A stretch of 64,000 nucleotides of DNA from Ipomoea triloba (lineage: Eukaryota > Streptophyta > Magnoliopsida > Solanales > Convolvulaceae). Location: NCBI RefSeq assembly GCF_003576645.1, contig NC_044916.1, positions 36,395,596 to 36,459,595 on the forward strand. The letters run 5' to 3'. How positions within the stretch are numbered: the stretch's first letter is position 1; every line of letters begins with the position of its first letter. The notes below the pieces were generated by a model. It was given only the letters and a program-made list of their open reading frames with translations, searched no databases and was not told where the DNA came from. The position numbers and the translations under genes are program-made. Below, piece after piece: positions 1 to 16,485 of this stretch.

Positions 1-3000
1 AAACACTATTATGTTGTGTGTAAATTTATGTTTTGCAGGAAGTATGATACTTTATATGGATGAAAATATAGTAGTTTAAGTATAATATGCTAAGTATATA
101 GTAAACGGGTGAGTGTCTTATAATTAAAAAGTTGATCGTTAGCTTTATTTGTATTCGAAATGTGAAAAAAAAAAAATTGATGGCCAGTTGCTGACGGATC
201 TGATATGGCATCCGGCTACACGTCTTCACCATATATATATTCTGGTCAAAGGGCCGGGCGTCTCAAAACACCACCCTATATAAGTCATTTTAGTAAATAA
301 TTTGAGGGGAATAACCAAGTATAATCAGATAACTTATTAATTACACTTCATTTATTCAGAGATGTGAGCTCAGTGATGTAACATATCTTAATAATTGTGA
401 GACACAAAGCAAGAGTTTCTTCTGGAGGTGAATGGAGTGTTGGACTAAAAGCAAGAACGTTAGGTGAGATCGTAGAAATGGTTTCAAAACTTGGTCTCAC
501 TCCTTAACTAATGACAATACCTTTGCCACAGGACCCCCCAAACATTTATGAAACAGTCCTTAAAGTCTTCAAGACAACCCAGAATTTGGACCGGTTGAGT
601 ACAATATATATAAATAATAAATATGCGATCCAACTATCAATTTAAATTTTAAGTTAAGACAAAACACATCCTTTAATTTAGTATTAAAGTTAAAGCATTT
701 ACAGTCACCCAATTAAAGAGACTATATCGCGTATCCACTATAACTTAGACTTCTAGTTGAGACTGAACACCCTTAATCGAGTGTCTAGATGTGACTGTTC
801 ATCTTATAAATCATATAAAGAATGTCCATTTGAACTGCACTGCATCAGTGTTCACCAATCTTGAGGATTTGGTAATTCTGAACTGAATAAATGGTTGTTG
901 AACTAACCTTTTAATTTTTTCTTTGGTCTTTCTTTGTGTTTTAGCAGTCAATGTTTAGTGGTGCTGTAGTATCCTGGAACATACTGCACTTCCATAGGAC
1001 AATTATCAGAAACATAAATGTAAATATTCAAATTTCACCTCAAAAGAAGTGATCAGTAGATAAAACAAGATTCTTATATTTAAAGGTCACTAATTCAATT
1101 CTTGCTAATATACTCTCAGTCTAGTTCGGTTCCATAAAAATAAGAAGAGAAGATGCTTGCTGGAACCAACTCAACCGAAAGTAGTAAACAACAAAAAGGA
1201 CTAAGAACTCATAAAAGACATCCCCATCCAAAATCATAAGATACTGTCCCCTAGTTTCAACATTTTATCCACCTTTTATCCTTTGTCTATTTCCTGAGAT
1301 TTTTTGGCGATGAATCTATTAGCATCCTTAATTGTCGTTTAATCTTCAACTCACAGCACTTTTAATGCTGTTAAGTACGTATGACCTTCATCACTTTAAT
1401 GTTGCCATCTACTACACCTTAATACCTTGTTCTTGCCTCTTGGGCCTTTTTGATTTTTTTTTCTTTTTTTAAAAAAATTCGGAATGGTAAAATATACAAT
1501 TTATTAAAATTCCAACTAACACAATCAAATGATCAATGAACAACTCACTACACTCACCAAAAATGAAGTACTTATTATCGTATGAATAGAAACTATAGTA
1601 TAATTTTGTTGAAAATTATTTAGCTCAAACGGGTCACTCTCGCTACTGTCTCTCCAAACACATGTCACGACCAATTCAAGTCACTAATAGCACATTATCA
1701 CGTCAAATTTATTATCAGCAAGATTTCCTCTTATTATAGATTTAGAAGAGGGGCGGGTTCGACCAAAAAAAAATGTTAACAAAATCAAATTTATAATAAC
1801 ATTTAGGTACGAAAATCATATTCCATCATATGAATCACTCATTTCCGACTATTTGTCTATTTATTAATCAATGTATCCTGGTTTTTCAAGCAAATATGAG
1901 TGGCCTTGAGCTGTGTAGAGCGCATAGTCAACCGCAGCGGGAATATAACATCGGCATAACTTTACATTTTGTATAACACAATACCGCTCCGACATTCACG
2001 CTACGTCCAACATGAATTATTAAAAAACATACGGAGTAAAAGAATTACTTCTCCAACTACATATACTTTTATATGTTGGTTTCTCGATTTATGCGTATCA
2101 TCCTTACACAAGAACCCTACAAAGCTTAGATCAAAGAATTCGCATGATAGGCTTCTTGCGATATCTAAAGTAAGCTAAGGAGGGTTGATGGTCGAGAATA
2201 GCACTGAATTGGAGACAACCTTAACAGAATTGATTAGACAGCTAATTTAGTAAGGAGGGTTCAATTTGACTTTTTGTGAAACTTGTCTATTAACCTTCTA
2301 AATTTGAACCGATTAACTATGAATAATATAATTAATTGCCAGTTATGATAAAAAGGCGGGCTTTCAGTTAGTAATACATACCAGACCCTTGTAACAATGT
2401 CAAACGTAGAATAATATTATGAGGGTTATGAAGAGAATGGCGATGGCCGACAAGTCCATTCTCATGTATATAAAACCACACCTTTTCCCCACTCTTGTTA
2501 TTTTTGTCGCACCCATCTCTTTCTCTGTTGAAAAACATAACATCAGACTCGGTCTTCATCGCATATGTTTAGACTTATTATATGATACATGGAGTAAAGA
2601 CAAAGTCATCTCTTTTGCGTTTAATTTGCTATATATCGACACAAATTAAATTAATGTTGGAACAACTTTCCACATGAGTGTTGGAATATATGTAATAATG
2701 AATAATGTTATTTTTCTCTTTGATTTACAGAAATATTCACAGTTACAAAATGAAGACTTTTTTATAACCATGGTGAAATACCATAATGAGGTAAACCAAT
2801 CTATATATGTTGCTAGTAGCTAACTGACTCAAATTAAAAATATCAATAGACAATTTTTATATAAGGAATCGAATTTGTGTTATTTCTCCTTCTTAATGAG
2901 ATAATATTTTTTTTTTAATTCATGAACTACTACAAATTGGCCGATCACACATGTTACAAAATAAATTTATTTATTAATCAAATATGAAATAATTATGCCA

Positions 3001-3665
3001 TAAGGAGATAAATAGTTTTTAAATAAATCGGGATGGGAATGCAACATCACATCACATCGCATTATATTACATTTGTAAGTTAGTTTAATCAAAAGATTAT
3101 TCCAAACATTAATCTATCTAATTAAAATAAAAAAGAAAATTACATTTTTATCCTTCAGTTATCTCGTGGTACAAATTTAATTCCGGTTATATGCGTGATC
3201 ATCTTTTAATCCTAAGTTATGCACACATTTTAATTTCTTATTGACTATTTCTACCACTAATTTGTCCCTTAATAATGTAAATGATTTTTTTTAAACAATA
3301 ATGTCACTGATTTGGTTATTCAAGAACTAAAATAAAGGTTATAAAGAAACATAACTTATCCAATATACACACATGAGTAATAGTGAAATTTTTCTCATCA
3401 TCCATATAAAAAAACAATTAAATAATTAAAGTCTCCTCTTGATTGCTCCTTTTTTTTGGGTTTCCTTATGGATAAAATGCCAACCATCTCCACCTCTAGT
3501 ATAGGGTACAAATCTCCATGCCCCATCATACATACACAGTTAACCAAAGCACATATGAAAAGGGGGTTGGATTGAAACTGTAAAGATGGTAAGCAATTTA
3601 ACATTATTTGGACATTATTACTATATAGTCATGACTAGTCTATACTAAGAAAATTATAAAGCTAA
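1..3665. other. AT-rich intergenic DNA, no gene recognised
   Basis: No reading frame here resembles a known protein. The longest are about 60-76 codons (for example 2419-2649 on plus and 3398-3604 on minus), start in AT-rich sequence and show no domain or splice context. One copy of the intergenic 9-mer TACGGAGTA lies at 2030-2038. The last 300 bases before 3666 are probably the 3' UTR and downstream flank of the cyclin gene on the minus strand. Confidence 0.6.
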
Positions 3666-5236
3666 TTAATCTTGGCTAGTAGTAGTGTTCTTGGTCCTCT
3701 TTGATAATGGCTCTGGGGATGAAGACACTGATGAATCATTCCAATCTTCGGAGCTAAACGACACATCCATCACCCCTTTTGGGCTCCTCGGCAATGGCAT
3801 TCCCATCCCGAATTTGCGCTTATTGTAAGCCCAACCAGATCGCATTCTTGTCTCCGCCTCTTTGATTAGCCTACGACATTCCTCTAGTTTCTCCTGTTTC
3901 ATTACGCCACTGTTAGTTAGTCCCATAATCATTTTCAGATCATATGATGAATTAATGAAAGTAGCATTGAAATGGCAACCTTGTTGGTTCCCAGAATGCT
4001 GAGCAGCTGTTCTTGGGACTCCTCGCCAATGCTTGGTTGTAGTTTGCCAATGACATGTAGCATTGTGGCAGCCGCAGTCTCAGAGGGTAGGTAACACTTG
4101 AATCTGCAATCTGGGGTTCACAGTTTCCAATTTATTACAAAATTTATTGCGATTTTATTTTTTAATACTCCGACTCTATTACAATTAAATATCTGTTCAT
4201 AACTACTTTCCCAACCTAGTTAATATTGCATTCACTAACCTAGTTAATATTGCATTCACTAAAGTTTGAATCAACGACCTCTCGTATGAAAGAGCAACTT
4301 GGTGACTAAATTTATTGTGATTTACTCATTAAAAAAGTTAATTAACAATATGATATTTTATGAGCTAGGATCACAGCGCAGACTAGTTTATGTTGAAAAA
4401 GAAAGAGAGAAATGCATGGTTAATTAATTACCAGGGATTATGGACAACAGCACACGTTCACATCTCCTGAGAAAGTCGCAGCAGATGGGGTTCTTTAGCC
4501 CCAGTCTTCTTGCAATGTAATCAAGAAAGGAGAATGGGGTGACAGGGTTCATTTTCCACTGGCGATTGGACAGAATCAGTAGTTCCATTCTTTGGATCGT
4601 TTTGGCCTCGAACATGTACTTTGATTCCTCAACCTGAAACAAATCAAAGCCCAGAATGTGTGTTGAGTGTTTCCCTAGACACAAAACAAGGAACAGATAA
4701 GGATCAAGGTATGATTTTGGGCAACATACTTGGAAATCTAGGAGAAGTGGCACATGAATCTCTTCCACTTTGGCAGCCAGAGAGAGACAAGCCACAGCCG
4801 CGAGTTGACTCGTCCATGGCTTCTGAGTTTGGGGCTCTAAACTGCAGAGGAACCCATCAAGATAGTTCACAGCCAGAAGCGCAGTTTGAGCTGAGAAACA
4901 ATAATAAGAAACCACTTTCAAGACCCACTCCACACCCTCTTTTCTTGCTTTACCCACACATAAATTTCCCTCAAAACCACCCCGCAACTCACTCAGACTC
5001 TCCTGTTCTTTAGAAAACAAAGAACAGAGCTCATCGTCTTCCCAAAACAAATCCTGCTCTCCCAGAACTGCATCAATCTCATCGCGGCAAAACCTCTCTT
5101 CCTCTTCCTCCTCTTCTTCTTCTTCTTCCAGGAAACCCCATTGCTCCTCTTCGCAGTACAGAGCATCCATCAAGAACGCAACTTTTTCTGTTTCTGGGTA
5201 ACCCATGATGTAACAGAGGCTAAGGTTTGTAAACAT
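3666..5236 (-). CDS. CYCD3: D3-type cyclin (CYCD3-like), four exons
   Basis: G1/S cyclin that partners CDKA and phosphorylates retinoblastoma-related protein in the nucleus (family knowledge). Exons read 5236-4730, 4633-4432, 4110-3980 and 3893-3666. All introns are GT-AG and the joined frame is open, giving 345 or 355 residues. Seen in the sequence: an LYCEE (LxCxE, RB-binding) motif near residue 16; a run of about 11 glutamates; a cyclin N box with VEWVLKV, NYLDGFL and SLAAKVEE; the block VEESKYMFEAKTIQRMELL; a cyclin C region with LPSETAAATMLHVIGKLQPS; and a basic Ser/Pro-rich tail. The family's usual NYLDRFL reads NYLDGFL. I prefer the start at 5206 (ATCATGGGT, giving MGYPETEK), because family members begin close to the LxCxE motif. 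The ATG at 5236 adds ten residues. Intron 1 (4634-4729) is 96 nt, in frame and stop-free. Confidence 0.93.
4213..4260. repeat. 24-bp tandem duplication in cyclin intron 2
   Basis: The 24-mer beginning AACCTAGTTAATATTGCA occurs twice head to tail (4213-4236, 4237-4260) without a mismatch. It lies in the intron between exons 2 and 3 of the CYCD3-like gene, inside a stretch (4148-4330) that resembles dispersed repeat copies near 49.14 and 54.70 kb. Confidence 0.9.
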
Positions 5237-5349
5237 TCACTTATTTCATCTCCATTCTTAAGATTCAACTCTCTTAGCTTCAACCCATTTGCCTCCCTAT
5301 TTGAGCCAGACTGGGAACAAGTTGGATGGAGAAGATTTGAGAAGAAAGG

Positions 5350-5373
5350 GGGTAGGGGAGGGGGAGGGGGGCT
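5350..5373 (+). promoter_or_regulatory. G-run cluster upstream of CYCD3, G-quadruplex-capable
   Basis: Four G-runs of 5, 4, 5 and 6 are separated by loops of 2, 1 and 1 nt. This matches the textbook G-quadruplex pattern. It lies about 115-170 bp upstream of the cyclin start codon, with the G-rich strand being the template strand of the minus-strand gene. It is therefore in the promoter or, if transcribed, would give a C-rich 5' UTR. The regulatory role is inference. Confidence 0.55.
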
Positions 5374-8167
5374 TATAATTTTTTTTGGGCATTTTAAGCT
5401 TTATTCTCCGTTTTATAGTTATGGAGAAACAGATCATGGATCATGCAGCGCAATAAATCGACACGTGCCACCTGTAACGAGTTACGATATAAAGTGGGCC
5501 ATTCTTGTAGAGGGTCCCACATTCGAGAGTATGTATATACTATTTTGTATGTATGTATAGTTACCTGGATAACAAGCACCAAAAATATAGTTACCTGGAT
5601 AATTTTACTGTGTATGCCCCGGCGAATCTTGTCTTTAAACTAATTTAAAGTTTATAACATATGTTTTGAGTTTAATTCTCACTATATTATTGTCGGGCGA
5701 TCTAATATCTTTGTCAGCTATCTACCATTCAGGAATCAACAGAACTGTTAGTTGTATGGGGAATGAATTTCAAATTTTCCGCCTCCTTACTAAAGAGGTT
5801 TTCATTGTAACATAAAATAATATTAAACGTTAATTATATGATCACCGGAGCTATTCTGACGGGGCAAAGTTTATAACTTTATTACAAGAAGTTAATTAGT
5901 TAAAGAAGAATATTACCCATAGAGGGCAAAGTGAACAGTTGACCAGGGAGATGAGTTGTCAGCGCTGAAAGTTGGGCACAAGATGACAACAAAAAATTTA
6001 CAGCACATATTGATGTTATGATGATTTGGAGCGTAATTAAAGTGAGATTACATGAATTGCCTTATTCGCATGCCAGGAAAAAGCACAGTGATTATTTATA
6101 TGTATCGCTCTCCCTTTACTTTTCTTTTCTCTTTTGAGTTTCAACTGGCTTTATAGGTGGGCCTGCTTGCTGCGGTACAATACTCACATATATCCCTTGG
6201 GATCTCTACTTTACCAAAAGAGTACAAAGAGTAAAAGCAACCAAAAGTTACTCCCTATGCATGCCCACTATTTTGTTACCAGCCTCACCTCATAGCTCAG
6301 ACTTCAATTCTTACCATATGCTAAAAAATTAGTGGAATCGTGGACAATAGTAAAATGAAGACATTTATTTACGGATGTAACTTATATCTATATTTCTATA
6401 TCATTTAGAGTAATATTAAATTTAGTATATTGGCACAACTAAATTTTAATCTTTCTCTGCCACTGTGTACTCACTCACAAAGTCATCACCATTCACTAAG
6501 TTAAATGGATCATTACATATAACAAAATATACACACATTAGAGTTCTTACTTGCTAAATTTTACTACTTCCTAATGTGACTGACACGGGTACGTTACTTT
6601 TTTCACATGTGTCCCAATATAAGTGTTTACATCAAAACTATAATATTTTTTCACACATTAACCATAGTTTTGGGAAGGGCGGGGAAGAGGGGATACAAAA
6701 TGAACAGTAGTGGCAGCAGCAAGTGTCAGAGTATTAAAGGGGGTTGCAGAGGGGCAGTGCGAAGTGTATAGGAAACAGAATAAAGGAAGGAGAAAAGGGT
6801 AGCTGCATTTACCATATATGTATTCCGCATGGTAGTATGAATATTGTGATTTGTGAGAGGCGCATCGCATGTACGTATGTTTATACAGTGCGCTGAGAAA
6901 AACGTAGATAGATAGGCTCATAGGCGTGTTGTAGGGGGTGGTCTGCTACGATAAGTTGCTTTCTTTTCTTTGCTTTTCCTTTCTTTCTTTCTTTCTTTCT
7001 TTTGCTGCCTCGCCCTGCATCTTGCAAATAGTGTTGTTGAATTGAATTCCCTCGCTCAGTCGCTCTGCTCATGGGGTCATTCCATCGGCTCGATCTCCCA
7101 GACAGATGTAAAAAGGGACAAAAGAGAAAGGACTACTGATTCGGTAGCCTCTACTGCTGTGTATCTCAGACCAACTGCCCCGGCAAAATTATTTCTATCC
7201 TGCTTCGCCATGCGTCATGGGAGGGAAATCCCAAATTTTACATGCATTCCCGCTTAGCCTATCAAATTATTCATAATTTACTCACCTTTTTTTTTTATCT
7301 AGTATTCCCAATATTTTCACCAGATCACAATGACTAATCACCTTTGTTAAATTGTAGGCACCTATTGACCAGAAAACTGGTCTGAAGATTTAAAACTGCT
7401 CCATATCCAATATCAACGATCGAACCCTTGAACTTTTAACTACTCAGGTATTTTCCTCATTTTAGTTGTATTATCCTGGTTGGATTCCAGCCAGCAATCC
7501 AGCATTATTCAGCTACGCATGATCCGTATAGCCTACTGCATTGCTGATGTGACTAACCAACATTTGGCTTGCTTTTACCCGGGAGAGGTCTTGTCCTACG
7601 GCTACGGAGTATGTCGTACCAGTAATTAATTTATTATTATTATAATTATAATTTCACGGCCTAAAAATCATAAATGTTCTATGCGTCCTAGCTTGGACCG
7701 ACTGAACATTAATATAAGGTTCTGTTTGACCAGTTTTATTGCACTAGTTTACAAAGCTACAAAGGCTGTAACTTGTGGATAACTATTATGTATTTATGTC
7801 CTGTGTTGTGTTCATCAACTTCCAACTCAAATATCATCAACCCACCTAATCTAATCATGTCATTGCCAGAATTTTACTTGAGCCATGACCCGGCAGAATA
7901 AATGCAACGCAACTATTCGCCGGGAGATGGGGACAGTCAACATCTCAACTAATTAACATTTACTACATTCATTTTACATTGTCCCGCCAATTAAACCACC
8001 GTGAAGGCGATGGTCTGGCAGTCTGCAGCATGTATATCTACCGCCTCTTGACCAAGCGCATTACAGGGCTATGTGTGGCTCAAATGATGCTACAAAAATG
8101 CATGCCAAACCAATACGAATGCAGGTGCCAGTGAGTTACAGCTTCTTGGTGATCGAGATGACAAGAG
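5374..8167. other. Intergenic region between CYCD3 promoter and DCL 3' end
   Basis: This holds the cyclin upstream region and the downstream flank of the DCL gene. The frames at 6658-7257 are low-complexity and do not resemble proteins. A pyrimidine stretch with (CTTT)n repeats spans 6961-7003. One TACGGAGTA motif lies at 7604. Bases near 8168 downwards are likely the DCL 3' UTR. I see no other gene. Confidence 0.5.
6961..7003. repeat. (CTTT)n microsatellite
   Basis: About six CTTT units in a longer pyrimidine run (TTCTTTTCTTTGCTTTTCC, then CTTT repeats). Confidence 0.85.
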
Positions 8168-12655
<4,488 letters not shown>

Positions 12656-12837
12656 TTCAGCACAGCGAAGAGGCGACGCCGCACAGAAAGCTAAACCTCC
12701 ATGGTCCGTCCATTCTCGTTAATGGGGTCACCAATTTTGGACCGTTAAACTATTGGGCTTACAACATAGTTTCAATGAATCTCTCTATTATGGGCTCCGT
12801 ATCTTTGGTCCAGGCACGTTTTTATAAAAAAGAAAAA

Positions 12838-13289
12838 TTCACTTTCTTTTTTCTTTTTTTTTTTTTTTATCAAGAGAAGAGGGTGAAACCCAAACGACAC
12901 ACAAACTAAAAAGAAATTACAGGCCATCAACATCCCCACGATCAGGAGGTTCACGCACCACTCTGACGCCCAACTGATCCTGCTCTAACAGAGACACAAC
13001 ACTGGCTGGAGCGCTAACAATATCAACAATAGTCCTTTGATTCCGCAGTGCTGATTTTGCAAGGGCATCAGCGACTTTGTTCTGCTCGCGGTAGACATGT
13101 TGGAAGTCAATGAAATGAAAACGGGTGATAACCTCTCTACACCGTTCAAATACATTATGTACTCCTCCCTTTGAATGCCCATTAGTGCGCATCAACTCGA
13201 TTATAAATTTAGAATCGCTTTCTAAAATAGCACTCGTAAAACCCAACCGAATCGCTTGTTGAAGCCCATGCCCACCGTTCACTTTCTTT
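12838..13289 (-). mobile_element. 5'-truncated non-LTR (LINE) retrotransposon with target-site duplications
   Basis: The body (about 12850-13277) reads on the minus strand as the end of a reverse-transcriptase/RNase H polyprotein, followed by a 3' UTR and an A-rich tail (T-rich at 12850-12869 on plus). The 12-mer TTCACTTTCTTT flanks it on both sides (12838-12849 and 13278-13289). Truncation at the 5' end, a 3' A tail and a target-site duplication together are the usual signature of L1-type retrotransposition. It sits about 180 bp upstream of the DCL start codon, so it may lie in that promoter. Confidence 0.85.
12917..13277 (-). pseudogene. RNase H domain fragment of the LINE
   Basis: About 120 residues remain open to a stop at 12917. 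They read like the C-terminal half of a plant RNase H (RVT_3) fold: GLQQAIRLGFTSAILESDSK, then ELMR, and FIDFQHVYREQNKVADALAK. The central aspartate of LESDS and the N-x-x-A-D-x-L-A motif are present. The N-terminal catalytic half and all upstream domains are missing, so it cannot be functional alone. Confidence 0.8.
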
Positions 13290-13361
13290 AGTACTATTAA
13301 TTCTGTTACAATACAATTTATTTTTTTTTGTGTAATTTTTTCTTCAAATGAAGTTCAAAAT

Positions 13362-13433
13362 TTCCGTTGCCAGGAATTGAACCCGGGTTACCTGGGTGAA
13401 AGCCATATATCCTAACCACTGGACGACAACAAA
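13362..13433 (-). tRNA. trnE-like: tRNA-Glu (anticodon TTC), probably decayed
   Basis: The minus strand folds as a nuclear tRNA-Glu: D arm GTCCAGTGGTTAGGAT, anticodon loop CTTTCAC (TTC), and T arm CCCGGGTTCAATTCCTGG. The A and B boxes are intact and a TTTT Pol III terminator follows at once. However, the acceptor 5' strand reads TTTGTTG opposite CAACGGA, forcing two G.T pairs, and the anticodon stem has one mismatch (ATATGG against the usual ATCTGG). It could be a weak functional gene or a pseudogene. It is clearly of nuclear, not plastid, type. Confidence 0.75.
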
Positions 13434-16400
13434 ATGACAAGAAATATACATTTTGTTAGTACTATTGATTTGACAAATTATTGTGTAGACCATGATACAT
13501 TATTTATGTACTGAATGTACATTAAGATACATTTTTAATAGCAGTTTCAACACCCAAATTATTATGAACAAGTCACAATTATACTGCTTGACCATAAGGT
13601 CTCTGGCCCTTAAAAACTATTCATAATAATTCAATTTTTCACTTTTTTTCCCCTTTTGTATATTATATACTATATTGCATGATAATAAGATAAACTAAAA
13701 ATAACAAAGGAAAAAGATACCAACTTACTTAAAAGTTGAAAGCTAAATTAATTCAGAAATTATTTAATGCATACTTTTGAGTAGTGGTTGATATAAATCC
13801 GAAGACTCAGCTTACTATTTAGTTGAAGAATTGATTCAAAGTCATGTGGTCCATTTATTGTATTAAATTTAAAATCCAAACAATGACTTTGAGACTTGCA
13901 TTGATTCATTGATTCACAAAAGCAAGCAAAAGGCCAAGCCAGTAGGTCACGCCCACGGCCCACGAGAAACTTTCCATGGCTACCTTCTTCAATACCACAA
14001 ACCACTGATGACTGGCAACCTTTTCTTTTCTTTTCTATTATCATATATTTTCTCCATTCAAACTCTGATCTGTGACTGTGACGACACAACATCATGGCTG
14101 GTCTCTTCCAAACAACACACAAACGAAAAGAACCCATTCATCCGGTCCACTCCGTTCAAAATCAGTTAGGCTCCCGGTCTATTTGCATTCTATCATACGC
14201 TAATGAATTGAACCAATGCATATATGATGATATGGAACAAGCCCCCCCGGCCTCCACGGCGGCCCGGGGACCACCACAATTGCAACAATTTCTGAGCTTT
14301 GCTGCCATGGTTTTCAATCATGCATCTCCCACACCAACAGACACGATAATATGTGCGTTATCATCTGCGTGTGTTCGTTTCCATCGCCTTTGGTTTCCTG
14401 ATCCGTCCCCTCTTACCATGTGCTTTTAATTTGTACAAAACTTTATGATTGGTATCGTGTTCGAAGTAATATAGATGAGTTTACGTTACAAAGTTTTTGG
14501 CTCGTTACGCGACACAACATGCACGTGGCGTGTTGAAATCTCGAGTGAGGTCCTACGAGATGGAATTATAATAATTATGATCGTATTTTAAAAGTCACTT
14601 CAATTAGTGTTGGAAAAACAATTTGTTGCTAAAAGTTTGTACTTTGTATTACTATTGGGAAGTTTATCATCTAGTTATTTCAATATAATATGGGCGCGGT
14701 TTGACTGCGGGGGTGGATCCAGTTTGGTTTGAATTGGAGACATTATTGAGTCCAGCATCTCAGCATTGCAGCTGCAAATTGGGCATCATATGTATACAGA
14801 CAGGTTTTAACTGTGTTAGGTGAAAAAGCTTCGTCGGCAACATGCCAATTCCCTGTTCCGTAGGTAAGGTTTGAGGCAATGGTAGAAAGACACGCAGCCC
14901 ACTTTCCGTGCTGGGAATAGGGAAATGCATGGGTGGTGCGCCAGAATGAGCACGCAAGTGCTGTGCACAAAAGTGGCCATCATCTATCATCCATGATGCA
15001 AATAAATGAATATTGTTAGGCTTAGTGAGTAAAGACTTGCACGATGATTAGTCTTAATGGCATTATTACGCACTTGAATTTAACATTTTAAATATCTTTT
15101 GAAGGTAATAATTTTGATTTGGTATGGTGCAATATGGTCCAATTGGATAAGAGCAATGTTATTAGTGATTTTTGTTAAGTTTTGTTTTTCTGACTAAAAT
15201 TTGAGTTGAAAGAAAGATAAAGTAAATGAGATATTTTTTTTAAAAGAAGAGTTACATATTTTGTGGAGTCTGTAAGGAAACAATTTTTTTTTTTAAAAAA
15301 AATACGAATGGTGCATGTTATGCGCACCAATAGTGTTCAGTTGTTCACTAGTGCATTTAACGTAACTTGTTTACTTTTGTTTGTTTGTTTTTCTTTTTTG
15401 TTTGTTTGTTTTTTTTATGCCCTCTCTCATTTGGCAACAAAATTTGACAAAATTGGTTGACGGTGGGATGTTCTAAGAAAGCGGATGGACAATCCATTGA
15501 AATGTATTAGATTAGAGAAAAACAAATTTAATGGAGGACACATCAACATTGGTTGGTCTAAGGAAATTTCCAAGCATGAAATTGAATGAAAGGTGACAAC
15601 AATGGAATTTTCTAACAAGTGTGTCGAAATTTAGGAGTGAAAAAAATCTTCCATTAAATACCTTCAAAATTTCTTCGAAAAAGATATTTCATTAGTACCA
15701 GGAATTAAAAAAGTATTGAATGACGATGTTAATTATTGTCATTAATCTGTTCAAATATTTTTATTATATTCGTATCTATAATTATCAAAACATGCTTATT
15801 TATCGAATTGTCCTCTTTCACCACTTAATAATATTGGAGTGGTTGGAAATTTATAGGTTTGCTTCACTAATAATGATAATAATAATATAAAAATATTTGT
15901 ATGTGTATTTTAATATTTGGACTATTTAAACATTTTTTTAGTTTCATTTTAAATTATTTAGACTCATTATTGTTTATAAAATTTTGTATTAAATATATAG
16001 AGGGTTGAGACATGTTGTTTTATGCTTCACCCCTCCAAGGCACTAACTCGTTTTGACTGTAATTATAAAATAATTGTTGTAAATTGTTATGAAGGAAATG
16101 AGTAATACGGAGTATAGTGGAAGACTTTGAGTCTTTCCTTGCTCATCGGGGCATAAAGGGAAGAGTAAAAGGTAATGGACGTGTATGAACGGCAAGAGGC
16201 GCGAGTGGACAGGAAAGCAAAGTGAAGGTAGTCCACACGGCAAGTACAATGGGGTCACACACATTGAAGTTTTACCTCCAAAGTGGATATAACAATTTCG
16301 CGAAAGGGGGGGATTTAAAGCAAACAAATCTGTAAGAAATGGGAATTAATTAAGTGTGAAGGGGCGGTCCTCCTCACCTAATCGGCGCTGATAGCTTAAC

Positions 16401-16485
16401 AAATTTACAACCACCTGTGGGCGGAGAGAGAGAGGGAGAGAGAGAAGGGCGGCGGAGCTACGTCGTTTCACGTACGGTCGCGTGG
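13434..16485. other. Intergenic region and VFB 5' flank
   Basis: AT-rich. The frames at 13760-14429 and 14743-14990 have no recognisable domain and I do not call them genes. An ATACGGAGTAT motif is at 16105-16115. A GA-rich purine tract at about 16423-16447 immediately precedes the F-box gene start and is probably in its 5' UTR. Confidence 0.5.

Noticed and set aside
6658..7257. Frames of 60-95 codons on both strands
   Set aside because: They run over a CTTT microsatellite, have no domain and no splice context.
13760..14429. Overlapping frames of 86-125 codons on both strands
   Set aside because: No family resemblance; overlapping on both strands in AT-rich DNA suggests chance.
14743..14990. 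Two overlapping 75-codon frames on minus
   Set aside because: No recognisable motif; the two frames compete and neither has clear coding bias.
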